DNA from: CAWJMD01 sp963700925
Lineage (GTDB): Bacteria > Actinomycetota > Actinomycetes > Actinomycetales > CAWJMD01
DNA length: 64,000 bases
Assembly (NCBI GenBank): GCA_963700925.1
Contig: OY969553.1
Location: 2,728,001-2,792,000, forward strand
Direction of reading: 5' to 3'
Under the pieces are notes generated by a model. It worked only from the letters and a program-made list of their open reading frames with translations, ran no database searches and was not told where the DNA came from. Below, one piece after another: positions 41,670 to 50,065 of the stretch. Numbering within the stretch: the stretch's first letter is position 1; each line of letters opens with the position of its first letter. The translations under genes and the position numbers were made by a program.

Positions 41670-42665
41670 GTGGAAGAGACTCGAGTAGGACTGGTGGGCG
41701 CCGGAGCTCTCGGCAGGTTGCACATGCGCAGCCTCCGGGCCATACCGACCTGCCGCCTCACTCACGTGGCCGACCCCTGCATCTCCGCATCGCTCGCGGC
41801 CGAGATCGCCGATGCAGGCGCGAGAGTGACTGATCTCGAAGCGGTTCTGGACCCCAGCGAGGTCGACGCCGTGATCGTCGCGACGCCGACGGACGAGCAC
41901 GCGGCGATCGTCCGCGCAGCGGTAGCCCGCGGGATCTCGGTGTTCTGCGAGAAGCCACTCACACGTACGCCGGAGCAGGCGCTCGCGATCCGGGACCTGG
42001 CCGACGATCGCGGCGTCAAGGTCGCCCTCGGGCACGTCGTCCGGTACTTCCCCGAGTATGCGGCGGCGCGCGAGCTGGTCCACACCGGCGAGCTGGGCCG
42101 GCCGGCGTCCGCACGCCTGGCACGCCTCAACGCGTCGCCCGTGGACGTACAGGACTGGTACGGCGACACCGCGCGCAGCGGCGGCGTACTGCTGGACATG
42201 GCAATCCACGACATCGACTGGTGTCTCTGGACGTTCGGCCCGGTCGCCCGCGTGCACGCCGTCCGCGCAGGTGAAGCCGGCGCCGAGGTCGCGGCCGTCA
42301 CCCTGCGACATGTCAACGGTGTCATCTCCTACATCGACGCGAGCTGGCGCAACGACTCGTTCGGCACTCGCCTCGAGCTCTGGGGCAGCGGCGGGTACTA
42401 CCGGACAGCCGGGTCGACAGGGGCCGGGCTGGAGATCGACTACACCACCGCGAGGCCGGCGGACTACCTACCGGGGACAGCGGCAGGACCGGCGGAGGAC
42501 GACCCGTTCCGGATGGAGCTCGAAGCGGCGGTCGACTGGTTCCGGGGCGGTCCGGCGCCGCTGGCCGGCGTGGCCGACGGCTACGAGGCGCTGCGCGTCG
42601 CAGCCGCCGCCGAGGAGAGCGTGAGTCGACAAGCTCCCGTGACACTGACCGGGACGGGGTCATGA
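41670..42665 (+). CDS. Gfo/Idh/MocA-family oxidoreductase (1)
   Basis: I prefer GTG at 41670, giving 331 residues that begin with the dinucleotide fold 'RVGLVGAGALGRLHMRSL'. An in-frame ATG at 41619 would overlap the promoter and operator. The family motif 'VFCEKPLTRTPEQAL' (E-K-P) and 'GGVLLDMAIHDIDWCLW', with the catalytic Asp/His pair, are present. It should oxidise a sugar, inositol or similar polyol with NAD(P). It overlaps the second oxidoreductase by ATGA, and the two precede an ABC importer, so the imported compound is probably oxidised first. Confidence 0.87.
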   Translation: MEETRVGLVGAGALGRLHMRSLRAIPTCRLTHVADPCISASLAAEIADAGARVTDLEAVLDPSEVDAVIVATPTDEHAAIVRAAVARGISVFCEKPLTRTPEQALAIRDLADDRGVKVALGHVVRYFPEYAAARELVHTGELGRPASARLARLNASPVDVQDWYGDTARSGGVLLDMAIHDIDWCLWTFGPVARVHAVRAGEAGAEVAAVTLRHVNGVISYIDASWRNDSFGTRLELWGSGGYYRTAGSTGAGLEIDYTTARPADYLPGTAAGPAEDDPFRMELEAAVDWFRGGPAPLAGVADGYEALRVAAAAEESVSRQAPVTLTGTGS

Positions 42666-43645
42666 TGAGGATCGGGTTTCTCGGCTGCGCGCACGTTCAC
42701 GCCCCCGTCTACCGCGACGAGGTCGCGCGCCGCGCACCCATTGCTGCTCCCACCGCGGTCTACGACCACGACACCCCGCGTGCTCAGGCGTTCGCCGCGG
42801 CCGCCGGCCTGGCCGTTGCAGAGACGCCTGCCGACCTGTGTGCCGCGGTCGACGCCGTCATCGTCACGGCCGAGCATGTCTTCTACGCCGAGCTGGTCGC
42901 CGTCGCTGCCGCAGCCGGCAAGCCGATCCTCTGCGAGAAGCCCTTGGGCGTCTCCTTCGAGACCGCGAAGATGATCCTCGCCAGCGACGCGTGGCTGTCC
43001 GTCGCGTTCCCGGTGCGCTACGCCCCTGCCGTCCGGCAGGCACGCGAGACGATCCGCGCCGGCACCCTCGGGCGCCTGCTCGCCATGAGCGGGGCCAACC
43101 ACGCACCTTTCCCAGGTGGCTTCTTCGGCAGCCGCCATCTCGCCGGCGGCGGCGCCATCATCGACCACGTCGTCCATCTCGCCGACGCGCTGCGCTGGAT
43201 GACCGGCTGCGAGTACGCGTCGGTCTTCGCCGAGGCGAGCGACGTTCTGCAGGTCGGCGACGTCGACGACGTGGCGCAGGTCGTGGCGACGACGACCGAC
43301 GGCGCGTGGGTGAGCATCGACCCCAGCTGGTCGCGTCCGGCGGGCATGGCCGGTGGCAACGACCTCCTGATGGAGATGTGGTTCGAGCACGGTCGTGTCG
43401 CGATCGACGCCTTCGCCGCCCACGGCACGTTCGTCGGTTCCAACGGCCGTGCGAGCCATCTCCCCTATGGCCCGAGCATCGACGCAGACCTCGTCGGCGA
43501 CTGGCTGAGCGCCATCAGCGACGGCAGGCCGCCGCCCATCACTGCCCTCGACGGCTGGCGTGCGACCGAGCTGGCGCTCTCTGCGCTGCAGTCGGCCTCC
43601 ACCGGAACCGTCGTGTCCCTCCAGGCAGCAGAAAGGTCGACATGA
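42662..43645 (+). CDS. Gfo/Idh/MocA-family oxidoreductase (2)
   Basis: ATG at 42662 overlaps the previous stop, giving 327 residues. The N-terminal 'RIGFLGCAHVHAPVYRDEV' is a variant dinucleotide fold with GCAHVH in place of the usual glycine run, seen in a Gfo/Idh subgroup. 'ILCEKPLGVSFETAKM' carries the E-K-P motif and 'GGGAIIDHVVHLADALRWM' the substrate-site His. It is only distantly like the first oxidoreductase, so the two may catalyse consecutive steps (oxidation and reduction or epimerisation). It overlaps the permease gene by ATGA. Confidence 0.85.
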   Translation: MMRIGFLGCAHVHAPVYRDEVARRAPIAAPTAVYDHDTPRAQAFAAAAGLAVAETPADLCAAVDAVIVTAEHVFYAELVAVAAAAGKPILCEKPLGVSFETAKMILASDAWLSVAFPVRYAPAVRQARETIRAGTLGRLLAMSGANHAPFPGGFFGSRHLAGGGAIIDHVVHLADALRWMTGCEYASVFAEASDVLQVGDVDDVAQVVATTTDGAWVSIDPSWSRPAGMAGGNDLLMEMWFEHGRVAIDAFAAHGTFVGSNGRASHLPYGPSIDADLVGDWLSAISDGRPPPITALDGWRATELALSALQSASTGTVVSLQAAERST

Positions 43646-44652
43646 GTACCTCCCTGATCCGAACGGACGTGATGCGTCGCTTCGGGTTGTGGCTCGTCTT
43701 CGGGCTGGTCACGCTCTTCCTCGGGGTCGCCTCCCCGACCTTCCGACAGCCGATCAACCTTCAGAACGTCCTCGAGCAGAACGCGATCCTCGGCATCGTC
43801 GCGTGCGGCATGGCGATCATGATGATCTCGGGCGGGTTCGACCTGTCCGTCGGTGCAGTCGGCGTCTCCGCCTCGGTCCTCGCGGCGGTCGTGGCTGTCG
43901 AGCACGGTGCGTTGGCCGCGGTGTTAGCCGCACTCGCCCTCGGGCTGGCGGTCGGTATCACGAACGGCGTGCTGATCGCCAAGGTGCGCATCAACCCGTT
44001 CGTGGCGACCTTCGCCATGGCGAGCGTCGTGGCCGGGCTGCTCTTCGTCTCGACTGGGGCACAGTCGAAGTCGGCGTATGTCCCGGTCCTTGCGAACGCC
44101 GCGAGTGCGCGCTTCCTCGGAGTGCCGGTCAGCTTCATCATCTTCATCGGATGTCTGGTCGTCTGCTGGCTCTTCCTGACCAGAACGCGCTACGGCCACT
44201 ACGTCTACAGCGTCGGTGGCAACGAGGAGGCCAGTCACCTCTCCGGCGTCCCGGTGCACCGCGTCCGCATCCTCGCGTTCGCCCTGGGCGGCTTCCTCGC
44301 CGGCGGAGCGGGACTCCTGCTGCTCGGTCAGACCGGTGTCGGCCAGCCGACCGCGGGATCGTCCTGGGCGCTGCAGGCCATCGCGATCTGCGTCGTCGGT
44401 GGGGTGGCGCTCACGGGCGGTGTCGGCCGCGTCGAGGACGTCCTCGCCGCGACCCTGCTCCTCGGCGTGATCGCCAACGGGCTGAACCAGCTGAACGTCT
44501 CCCCGTACTGGCAGCCGACGGTCACCGGCATCGTGATCCTCGTCGCCGTGGTGCTCGAGCGCTACAACCGCCTGCACCAGGCAGGGTCACGCCGAAGCAG
44601 CACCGTCGCACCGGCTCGAACCGAAGTCCCCAACCCCGTCCCCACGTCCTGA
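43642..44652 (+). CDS. Ribose-type sugar ABC transporter permease (RbsC-like)
   Basis: ATG at 43642 gives 336 residues with about nine or ten hydrophobic segments. Family markers are 'LGIVACGMAIMMISGGFDLSVGAV' and 'YVYSVGGNEEASHLSGVPVHRVRILAFALGGFLAGGAGLLL', both diagnostic of RbsC/XylH/MglC permeases. The C-terminal 45 residues are charged and probably disordered. It forms the channel with the periplasmic-type lipoprotein and the dual ATPase downstream. The operon order is permease, binding protein, ATPase, which differs from the rbs order of E. coli. Confidence 0.92.
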   Translation: MSTSLIRTDVMRRFGLWLVFGLVTLFLGVASPTFRQPINLQNVLEQNAILGIVACGMAIMMISGGFDLSVGAVGVSASVLAAVVAVEHGALAAVLAALALGLAVGITNGVLIAKVRINPFVATFAMASVVAGLLFVSTGAQSKSAYVPVLANAASARFLGVPVSFIIFIGCLVVCWLFLTRTRYGHYVYSVGGNEEASHLSGVPVHRVRILAFALGGFLAGGAGLLLLGQTGVGQPTAGSSWALQAIAICVVGGVALTGGVGRVEDVLAATLLLGVIANGLNQLNVSPYWQPTVTGIVILVAVVLERYNRLHQAGSRRSSTVAPARTEVPNPVPTS

Positions 44653-44661
44653 GGAGCAACC

Positions 44662-45711
44662 ATGTCCACGTACCGGCTCCCACACCGGTGGGCGAGCGTC
44701 ATCGCCTGCGCACTCGCCACGGCCACTCTCGCCGCCTGCACCAACACCGCGAGCGGTCCCACGTCCGTCTCGACCGGCGACTCGTCGGACGCCAACAGCA
44801 CGACCAACGCACAGAACCCCGAGCTGCCCGACGGAGCGTGCGAGGGCAAGAGGGTCGGGCTGGCGAACATCTCGACGACGATCCCGTTCCTCGCATCGAT
44901 GAGTGACGCCTTCACCGAGGAGGCCGAGCGCCTCGGGATGAGTGCGACCGTGCTCAACGCGAACCTCGACAACGCCGTCCTGGTGGGCAACGTCAAAACC
45001 CTTACGGCTCAACAGGTCGACGTGCTGTCCGTCACCTCATCGAGCCCCACCGCGCCTGTGGCGGCGGTCAACCAGGCGTGGAGCTCCGACGTTCCGGTGC
45101 TGGCGCTCAACGCCCCGCTGGACAAGAGCGCGCAGGTCGTCACCTACGTGGGCGCGTCCGACTTCCAATACGGCCAGGCACTCGGCGAGCTGCTGATGCA
45201 GGCTCTGCCGAAGGGCGGCAAGGTCGCCGTCATCATGGGCCCGCTGGGTGGAACCCCGCAGGTCGCTCGACTGGGCGGGATGGAGGACGTGCTCGAAGGG
45301 CACCCCGAGTGGGAGATCATCGCCAAGCCGGTCGACGAGTTCGACAACAGCAAGAACCTGGCCGTGACCCAGGACCTGCTCTCGAAGTATCCCGAGGGTG
45401 AGCTGGATGCGGTGGTCGCCCAGGGGCCGCAGATGTACGTCGGTGCCAACTACGCACGCGACAACGGGCGGGACGACATCACGTTCATCGCCGGTGACTA
45501 CTCCGAGCAGGTCGAGGACGCCATCCGCAGCGGCGCCCTGTACGGCACCGTGAACCAGAGTCCCCGACTGGAAGGCCTTCTCGCGGCGGCGTACTCGTGC
45601 ATGTACGTCGACGGCAAGGGGGGCGACATCCCGGCGCCGGAGGCGCTGATCGAGCTGCCGGTCATCACCAAGGAGAACGTCGAAGAGTTCCCCGCCGAGT
45701 GGAGCGGCTGA
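44662..45711 (+). CDS. Ribose-type sugar-binding lipoprotein (RbsB-like)
   Basis: ATG at 44662 follows GAGGAG and gives 349 residues. The lipoprotein signal ends 'ATLAAC' (Cys near 26). A type I periplasmic-binding fold follows, with 'KRVGLANISTTIPFLASMSDAFTEEAE', 'VLSVTSSSPTAPVAAVNQAW' and 'GPQMYVGANYARDNG'. This group binds monosaccharides or polyols. Its substrate should be the one oxidised by the two upstream dehydrogenases. Candidates are an inositol or rare hexose, but sequence alone does not decide. Confidence 0.9.
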   Translation: MSTYRLPHRWASVIACALATATLAACTNTASGPTSVSTGDSSDANSTTNAQNPELPDGACEGKRVGLANISTTIPFLASMSDAFTEEAERLGMSATVLNANLDNAVLVGNVKTLTAQQVDVLSVTSSSPTAPVAAVNQAWSSDVPVLALNAPLDKSAQVVTYVGASDFQYGQALGELLMQALPKGGKVAVIMGPLGGTPQVARLGGMEDVLEGHPEWEIIAKPVDEFDNSKNLAVTQDLLSKYPEGELDAVVAQGPQMYVGANYARDNGRDDITFIAGDYSEQVEDAIRSGALYGTVNQSPRLEGLLAAAYSCMYVDGKGGDIPAPEALIELPVITKENVEEFPAEWSG

Positions 45712-45716
45712 CCGGC

Positions 45717-47243
45717 ATGTCGACCGATGTTCGGCTCCGGCTCTCACGACTGACCAAGCAGTTCGGCTCGTCGGTCGTCCTGGACGAGGTCAGCCTCGAA
45801 GTCCGAAAGGGGCAGATCCACGGCCTGATCGGCCAGAACGGAGCGGGCAAGTCGACGCTCGTGAAGATCCTGGCCGGCCTCTACCCCGACCACGGCGGTG
45901 ACGTGATGGTCGACGGGCGCCGCCTGGTGCTGCGCCACCCGCGTCAGTCGCGCTCCGAGGGCATCGCCGTCATCTACCAGGAGTTCAGCCTCGTGCCGTC
46001 CATGACGGTGGCGGAGAACCTGTTGCTTGGACGGGAACCGCACCGCCTCCGGTACAGCGGACGGGACATCCGCAGACGCGCGGAGGAGCTGCTGCACCGC
46101 GTCGCGATCGACGTCGGGGCCCCTCTCGACGCCTACGTGCGCGACCAGAGCCCTGCCGTGATGCAGCGCATCGAGATCGCGAAGGCGCTCGCTGACGACG
46201 CGTGCGTCCTCGTCATGGACGAGCCGACGGCCCGGCTGTCCGACTCCGAGCGCGAGTGGCTCTTCGCCACAATGCGCACGCTGTCGGACCGCGGGGTCGG
46301 CATCATGTTCATCTCGCACTTTCTCGAGGAGGTGCGCAGCACCACCGACTGGCTGACGGTCCTTCGGGGCGGCCGCGTGGTCGGCTCGGCGCCCACCGCG
46401 CGGTTCGACGTCGGCCAGATGGCCGAGCTCATGCTGGGCGAGGGACTTCGCGACGCGCTCGAGCGGGAGAGCCACATCAGTCGCTCCGACCAGCAGCACC
46501 CCCTCGTCCTCTCCGCATGCCGGGTCAGTGTGGGGTCGAGGCTCAGCGAGGTGGACGTCAGCCTTCGCACCGGCGAGATCCTCGGCGTGGCTGGGCTTGT
46601 GGGGTCGGGCCGCACCCGGCTTGCGCGTGTGCTCGCAGGCGTCGACCGGCCCACTGGTGGCCGGATCGACCTGCGGGGCAAGCCACTGAGGATGCGCAGC
46701 CCCCGCGACGGCATCGGCAGAGGGATCGCCCTGATCCCCGAAGACCGCAAGCACCAAGGCCTCAGCATGGTCAGCCCGGTCGCCGACAACCTCTGCCTGA
46801 CGTCCCTGCACCGTCGACTCGGCCGAGCCGGGGTCGTCACACGACGCGCAGTGAACGACCTCGCGAACCAACTGGTCCGTGACCTGGAGGTGTCACCCTC
46901 CCGCATCGACCTGCCGGCCAGTGCGCTCAGCGGCGGCAACCAGCAGAAGGTCTTGTTGGGCAAGGCACTTGCCGCGAAGCCGGACGTCCTCGTCATCGAT
47001 CAGCCGACTGCCGGCGTGGACGTTGGCACCAAGGCCCAGATCCACGACCTACTGCACGAACGGGCCGCGCGGGGCGCCGCGATCATGGTGGTCTCCGACG
47101 ACCTCGACGAGCTGTACGCGCTCAGCGACCGCCTCTGCGTGATGCGCAAGGGCCGGGTGATCTGGCACGGGGTCCCGGCTCAGCTGGACCGCCCAGAGCT
47201 GCTGGCCCTGATGTCAGCGGGCAATGGCGGCCCGCCCGAGTGA
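45717..47243 (+). CDS. Ribose-type sugar ABC transporter ATPase (two nucleotide-binding domains)
   Basis: ATG at 45717, 5 bases after the previous stop, gives 508 residues with two ABC domains. The first has Walker A 'GQNGAGKST' and Walker B 'VLVMDEPTARLSD' but a weak signature ('QSPAVMQRIEIAKAL'). The second has a degenerate Walker A 'GLVGSGRTRL', a good signature 'LSGGNQQK' and Walker B 'LVIDQPTAGVDVG'. This asymmetry is normal for RbsA/MglA/XylG. It ends the operon only 5 bases from the convergent osmoprotectant ATPase gene, leaving no room for a separate terminator. Confidence 0.92.
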   Translation: MSTDVRLRLSRLTKQFGSSVVLDEVSLEVRKGQIHGLIGQNGAGKSTLVKILAGLYPDHGGDVMVDGRRLVLRHPRQSRSEGIAVIYQEFSLVPSMTVAENLLLGREPHRLRYSGRDIRRRAEELLHRVAIDVGAPLDAYVRDQSPAVMQRIEIAKALADDACVLVMDEPTARLSDSEREWLFATMRTLSDRGVGIMFISHFLEEVRSTTDWLTVLRGGRVVGSAPTARFDVGQMAELMLGEGLRDALERESHISRSDQQHPLVLSACRVSVGSRLSEVDVSLRTGEILGVAGLVGSGRTRLARVLAGVDRPTGGRIDLRGKPLRMRSPRDGIGRGIALIPEDRKHQGLSMVSPVADNLCLTSLHRRLGRAGVVTRRAVNDLANQLVRDLEVSPSRIDLPASALSGGNQQKVLLGKALAAKPDVLVIDQPTAGVDVGTKAQIHDLLHERAARGAAIMVVSDDLDELYALSDRLCVMRKGRVIWHGVPAQLDRPELLALMSAGNGGPPE

Positions 47244-47248
47244 GGGTC

Positions 47249-48385
47249 TCAGCTGGCGGCAGCCACCGCCGGCTCTCCCTGCGGCACAGTGCGTCTCAGC
47301 GCGGCGTGCACGCTGCTGGGCGTCAGGACACCGACGTACCGGTCACCGTCCAGAACGGGCAGCCAGCCCGCGTCGTGCTGCACGATCTCCGAGAGCCCGC
47401 GCCGCAGTGAGTCGCCGACATCGACCGTGTCGTCGAAGCGACGCACGACGTCGCCGATTGTGCGGTCGCCCGGGGCGGCGAGGTGCCGGTCCGCGACCCA
47501 GCCGCGCAGGTTGCCCTCCCGGTCGAGCACGACCGCGTACGGCTGGTCGGCGCCGGCGATGGCCGCCCTTGCGGCGGAGGCGGTGTCGTCGAGGAAGAGC
47601 GTGGGCGGGTGCTCCAGGTCGGCCGCCTCGATGCGGGTCACGGCGAGCCGGCGCAGGCCACGGTCCGACCCGACGAAGTCAGCCACGAAGTCGTTGGCGG
47701 GCGCTCCAAGAACGGTTGCCGGGTCGGCATACTGCTCCAGGCGTCCGCCGACGCTGAGTACCGCGATCTTGTCGGCAAGCCGCACTGCCTCGTCGATGTC
47801 GTGGGTGACCAGCAGCACCGTCTTGCCGAGATCGGCCTGGATCTGCCGGAACTGGGCCTGCAGCCGGTCGCGCGCGATCGGGTCGACCGCGCCGAAGGGC
47901 TCGTCCATCAGCAGCACGGGTGGGTCGGCCGCGAGCGCACGGGCGACGCCGACGCGCTGGCGCTGCCCACCGGAGAGCTCGTGCGGGTAGCGGTCGGTGT
48001 ACTGCTTCGGGTCGAGGCCCACGAGGTCGAGCAGCTCGTCGACGCGCGCGCGGGTGCGGCTGCGGTCCCACCCGACGAGATCAGGGACGGTGGCCACGTT
48101 GGCGCCGACGGTCAGGTGCGGGAACAGCCCGATCTGCTGGATCACGTAACCCATCCGGCGCCGCAACTGCACCGGGTCTGCCGTGGTGACGTCCTCGCCC
48201 TCGAGGAAGATGCGCCCGGACGTCGGCTCGATCAGGCGGTTGACCATCCTCAGCGTGGTGGACTTGCCGCAGCCGGACGGGCCCACCAGCGCCACCAGCT
48301 CGCCGCGAGCGACATCGAGGTCGAGGGCGTCGACGGCCACCGTCCCGTCCGGGTACCTCTTTCCGACGCCGTCGAGCCGGATCAT
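47249..48385 (-). CDS. Osmoprotectant (glycine betaine/choline) ABC transporter ATPase with CBS domains
   Basis: ATG at 48385 gives 378 residues; an in-frame ATG at 48484 would overlap the divergent permease gene. The ABC domain has Walker A 'GPSGCGKST', signature 'LSGGQRQR' and Walker B 'LLMDEPFGAVD'. From about residue 255 a pair of CBS domains ('YAVVLDREGNLRGWV' and 'LPVLDGDRYVGVLTPSS') follows, which in OpuA-type importers sense ionic strength. It drives uptake of compatible solutes with the divergent permeases and lipoprotein. Only 24 bases separate its start from the permease start. Confidence 0.9.
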   Translation of the reverse strand: MIRLDGVGKRYPDGTVAVDALDLDVARGELVALVGPSGCGKSTTLRMVNRLIEPTSGRIFLEGEDVTTADPVQLRRRMGYVIQQIGLFPHLTVGANVATVPDLVGWDRSRTRARVDELLDLVGLDPKQYTDRYPHELSGGQRQRVGVARALAADPPVLLMDEPFGAVDPIARDRLQAQFRQIQADLGKTVLLVTHDIDEAVRLADKIAVLSVGGRLEQYADPATVLGAPANDFVADFVGSDRGLRRLAVTRIEAADLEHPPTLFLDDTASAARAAIAGADQPYAVVLDREGNLRGWVADRHLAAPGDRTIGDVVRRFDDTVDVGDSLRRGLSEIVQHDAGWLPVLDGDRYVGVLTPSSVHAALRRTVPQGEPAVAAAS

Positions 48386-48396
48386 CGGCTGCGCGG

Positions 48397-48402
48397 TAGC
48401 GT
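48397..48402 (+). promoter_or_regulatory. Leaderless-type -10 (TAGCGT) for osmoprotectant permease
   Basis: TAGCGT lies 7 bases before GTG at 48410, inside the 24-base gap between divergent starts. No ribosome site is present for either gene. Confidence 0.4.
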
Positions 48403-48409
48403 CGCCGTC

Positions 48410-49165
48410 GTGATCGCGCAGATCGGCGGTGCCGGCGCCGGGCCCGCTCTTGTCGGACCGGCTCTTCTCGGGGGCGGGACTCATTCGGCAAGCGTTGCCG
48501 ACAACTGCCTGGTCCGCAACGAGTGGCTCTGCGGCGAGTACCTCAGCAGTCGACAGGACGAGATCCTCGGAGCGCTCGGCGAGCACGTGCTGATCACCGT
48601 GCTGAGCGTCGGTCTCGGCCTCCTCGTCGCCTTCCCCTTGGCGCTGCTGGCGCGTCGCCGCCGCTCGCTCAAGAACCTGGTGCTGGGCGCGTCCACGATG
48701 ATCTACACGATCCCGTCGCTCGCGCTGCTGTCGGTGCTGCTGCCCTTCACCGGACTCACGATCTCGACGGTCGTGGTCGCGCTGGCGCTGTACTCGCTCA
48801 CGATCCTGGTGCGCAACATCGTCGCCGGCCTCGACGCAGTGCCCGACGACGTGGTCGACGCCGCCACCGGCATGGGCTACGGCCGCAACAGGATGCTGTG
48901 GCACGTGCAGGTTCCGCTCGCCTTGCCGGCCGTGTTCGCGGGTCTTCGCGTGGCGACGGTCTCGACGATCGCGCTCACGACGATCGGCTTCTTGGTCGGC
49001 TTCGGTGGGCTGGGCAACCTGATCAACGACGGGCTCACCAGCAACTTCAGGCCGCAGGTGCTGGTTGCAGCGGTGCTCTGTGTCGTGCTGGCCGTCGTCG
49101 CCGACCTGATGTTGCTGGCGCTCCAGAAGGGCCTCACGCCGTGGACCCGAGGGGCGCGGGCGTGA
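48410..49165 (+). CDS. Osmoprotectant ABC transporter permease 1
   Basis: GTG at 48410 is the only plausible start before the conserved 'NCLVRNEWLCGEYLSSRQDEI', giving 251 residues. Membrane segments begin at 'HVLITVLSVGLGLLVAFPLALLA'. The ATPase-contact loop reads 'DDVVDAATGMGYGRNRMLWHVQVPLALP', typical of ProW/OpuBB permeases for glycine betaine, carnitine or choline. It overlaps the second permease by GTGA. It works with the divergent CBS-ATPase and the downstream lipoprotein. Confidence 0.9.
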   Translation: MIAQIGGAGAGPALVGPALLGGGTHSASVADNCLVRNEWLCGEYLSSRQDEILGALGEHVLITVLSVGLGLLVAFPLALLARRRRSLKNLVLGASTMIYTIPSLALLSVLLPFTGLTISTVVVALALYSLTILVRNIVAGLDAVPDDVVDAATGMGYGRNRMLWHVQVPLALPAVFAGLRVATVSTIALTTIGFLVGFGGLGNLINDGLTSNFRPQVLVAAVLCVVLAVVADLMLLALQKGLTPWTRGARA

Positions 49166-49893
49166 ACGGGCCGCTGGGCGACGTGCTCGCCTACCTCACC
49201 GACGGCGAGAGCTGGGCGGGCACGAGCGGCCTGCTCAACCGCATCTTCGAGCACGTGCTGATCTCGGGGCTCGCCCTGGCGGCGGCGTTCATCGTGGCCG
49301 TCCCCCTGGCCGTCTGGCTGGGCCACACCGGACGTGGTGGCGTCCTGGCGGTGAACGCGGGCAACGCCGCTCGGGCCGTACCGACCTTCGCCCTGCTCGT
49401 GCTGTTCGTGATGCTGCCCGATCCCTTTGGCGCCAACACGTTCTCGTTCGTCCTCGCTCTCGCGCTGTTCTCGCTGCCGCCGCTGCTGACCAACACGTAC
49501 GTCGGCGTGCGAGAGGTCGACCGCGACGTCGTCGACGCTGCCCGGGGGGTGGGCATGAGCGCGTGGCAGATCGTCCGCCGGGTCGAGCTGCCGCTGGCGA
49601 CCCCGCTCATCGCGACCGGCGTGCGGCTGGCCGCCGTGCAGGTGGTCGCGACGGCAACGGTGCTCGGACTGGTCGGGGGCGGAGCGATCGGTCGCATCAT
49701 CGCGACGGGCTTCGCCACCCAGAACCAGGGTCAGATCATCGGCGCCGCCCTGGTGGTCACCCTGATGGCGCTGGCGACCGAGGGCCTGTTCGAGCTGCTG
49801 GAGCGGCGGATCAGTCGGCGTGCGAGTCGCGCAGGTGGTGGGGATGCGGGGGTCACGGTGCCCGCCGACGAGCTCGCGCTGGCGGCGCCCTGA
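49162..49893 (+). CDS. Osmoprotectant ABC transporter permease 2
   Basis: GTG at 49162, overlapping the first permease by 4 bases, gives 243 residues. It is a paralogue of the preceding permease with about six helices. Its coupling loop is 'DRDVVDAARGVGMSAWQIVRRVELPLATPLI'. Two permeases plus a CBS-ATPase and a soluble-type binding lipoprotein is the OpuB/OpuC layout. After its stop there is a 172-base gap with a small GC hairpin (49999-50016) and no clear promoter before the binding-protein gene. Confidence 0.9.
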   Translation: MNGPLGDVLAYLTDGESWAGTSGLLNRIFEHVLISGLALAAAFIVAVPLAVWLGHTGRGGVLAVNAGNAARAVPTFALLVLFVMLPDPFGANTFSFVLALALFSLPPLLTNTYVGVREVDRDVVDAARGVGMSAWQIVRRVELPLATPLIATGVRLAAVQVVATATVLGLVGGGAIGRIIATGFATQNQGQIIGAALVVTLMALATEGLFELLERRISRRASRAGGGDAGVTVPADELALAAP

Positions 49894-50065
49894 GCGCCTG
49901 GGTCTACTCGCCGGGACGTGCTCGTGACGCGATCGTGACCCGGATCCGGGGACCCTGGGGATGACGTTGTCGGTGGGACGTTGTTCACTCTCGTTGATGC
50001 GGGCGGTCCCGCCCGCCGGACACGCGCGGCTTCGATGCCGCGGGACACAGAAGGCGGTGGCCTCA

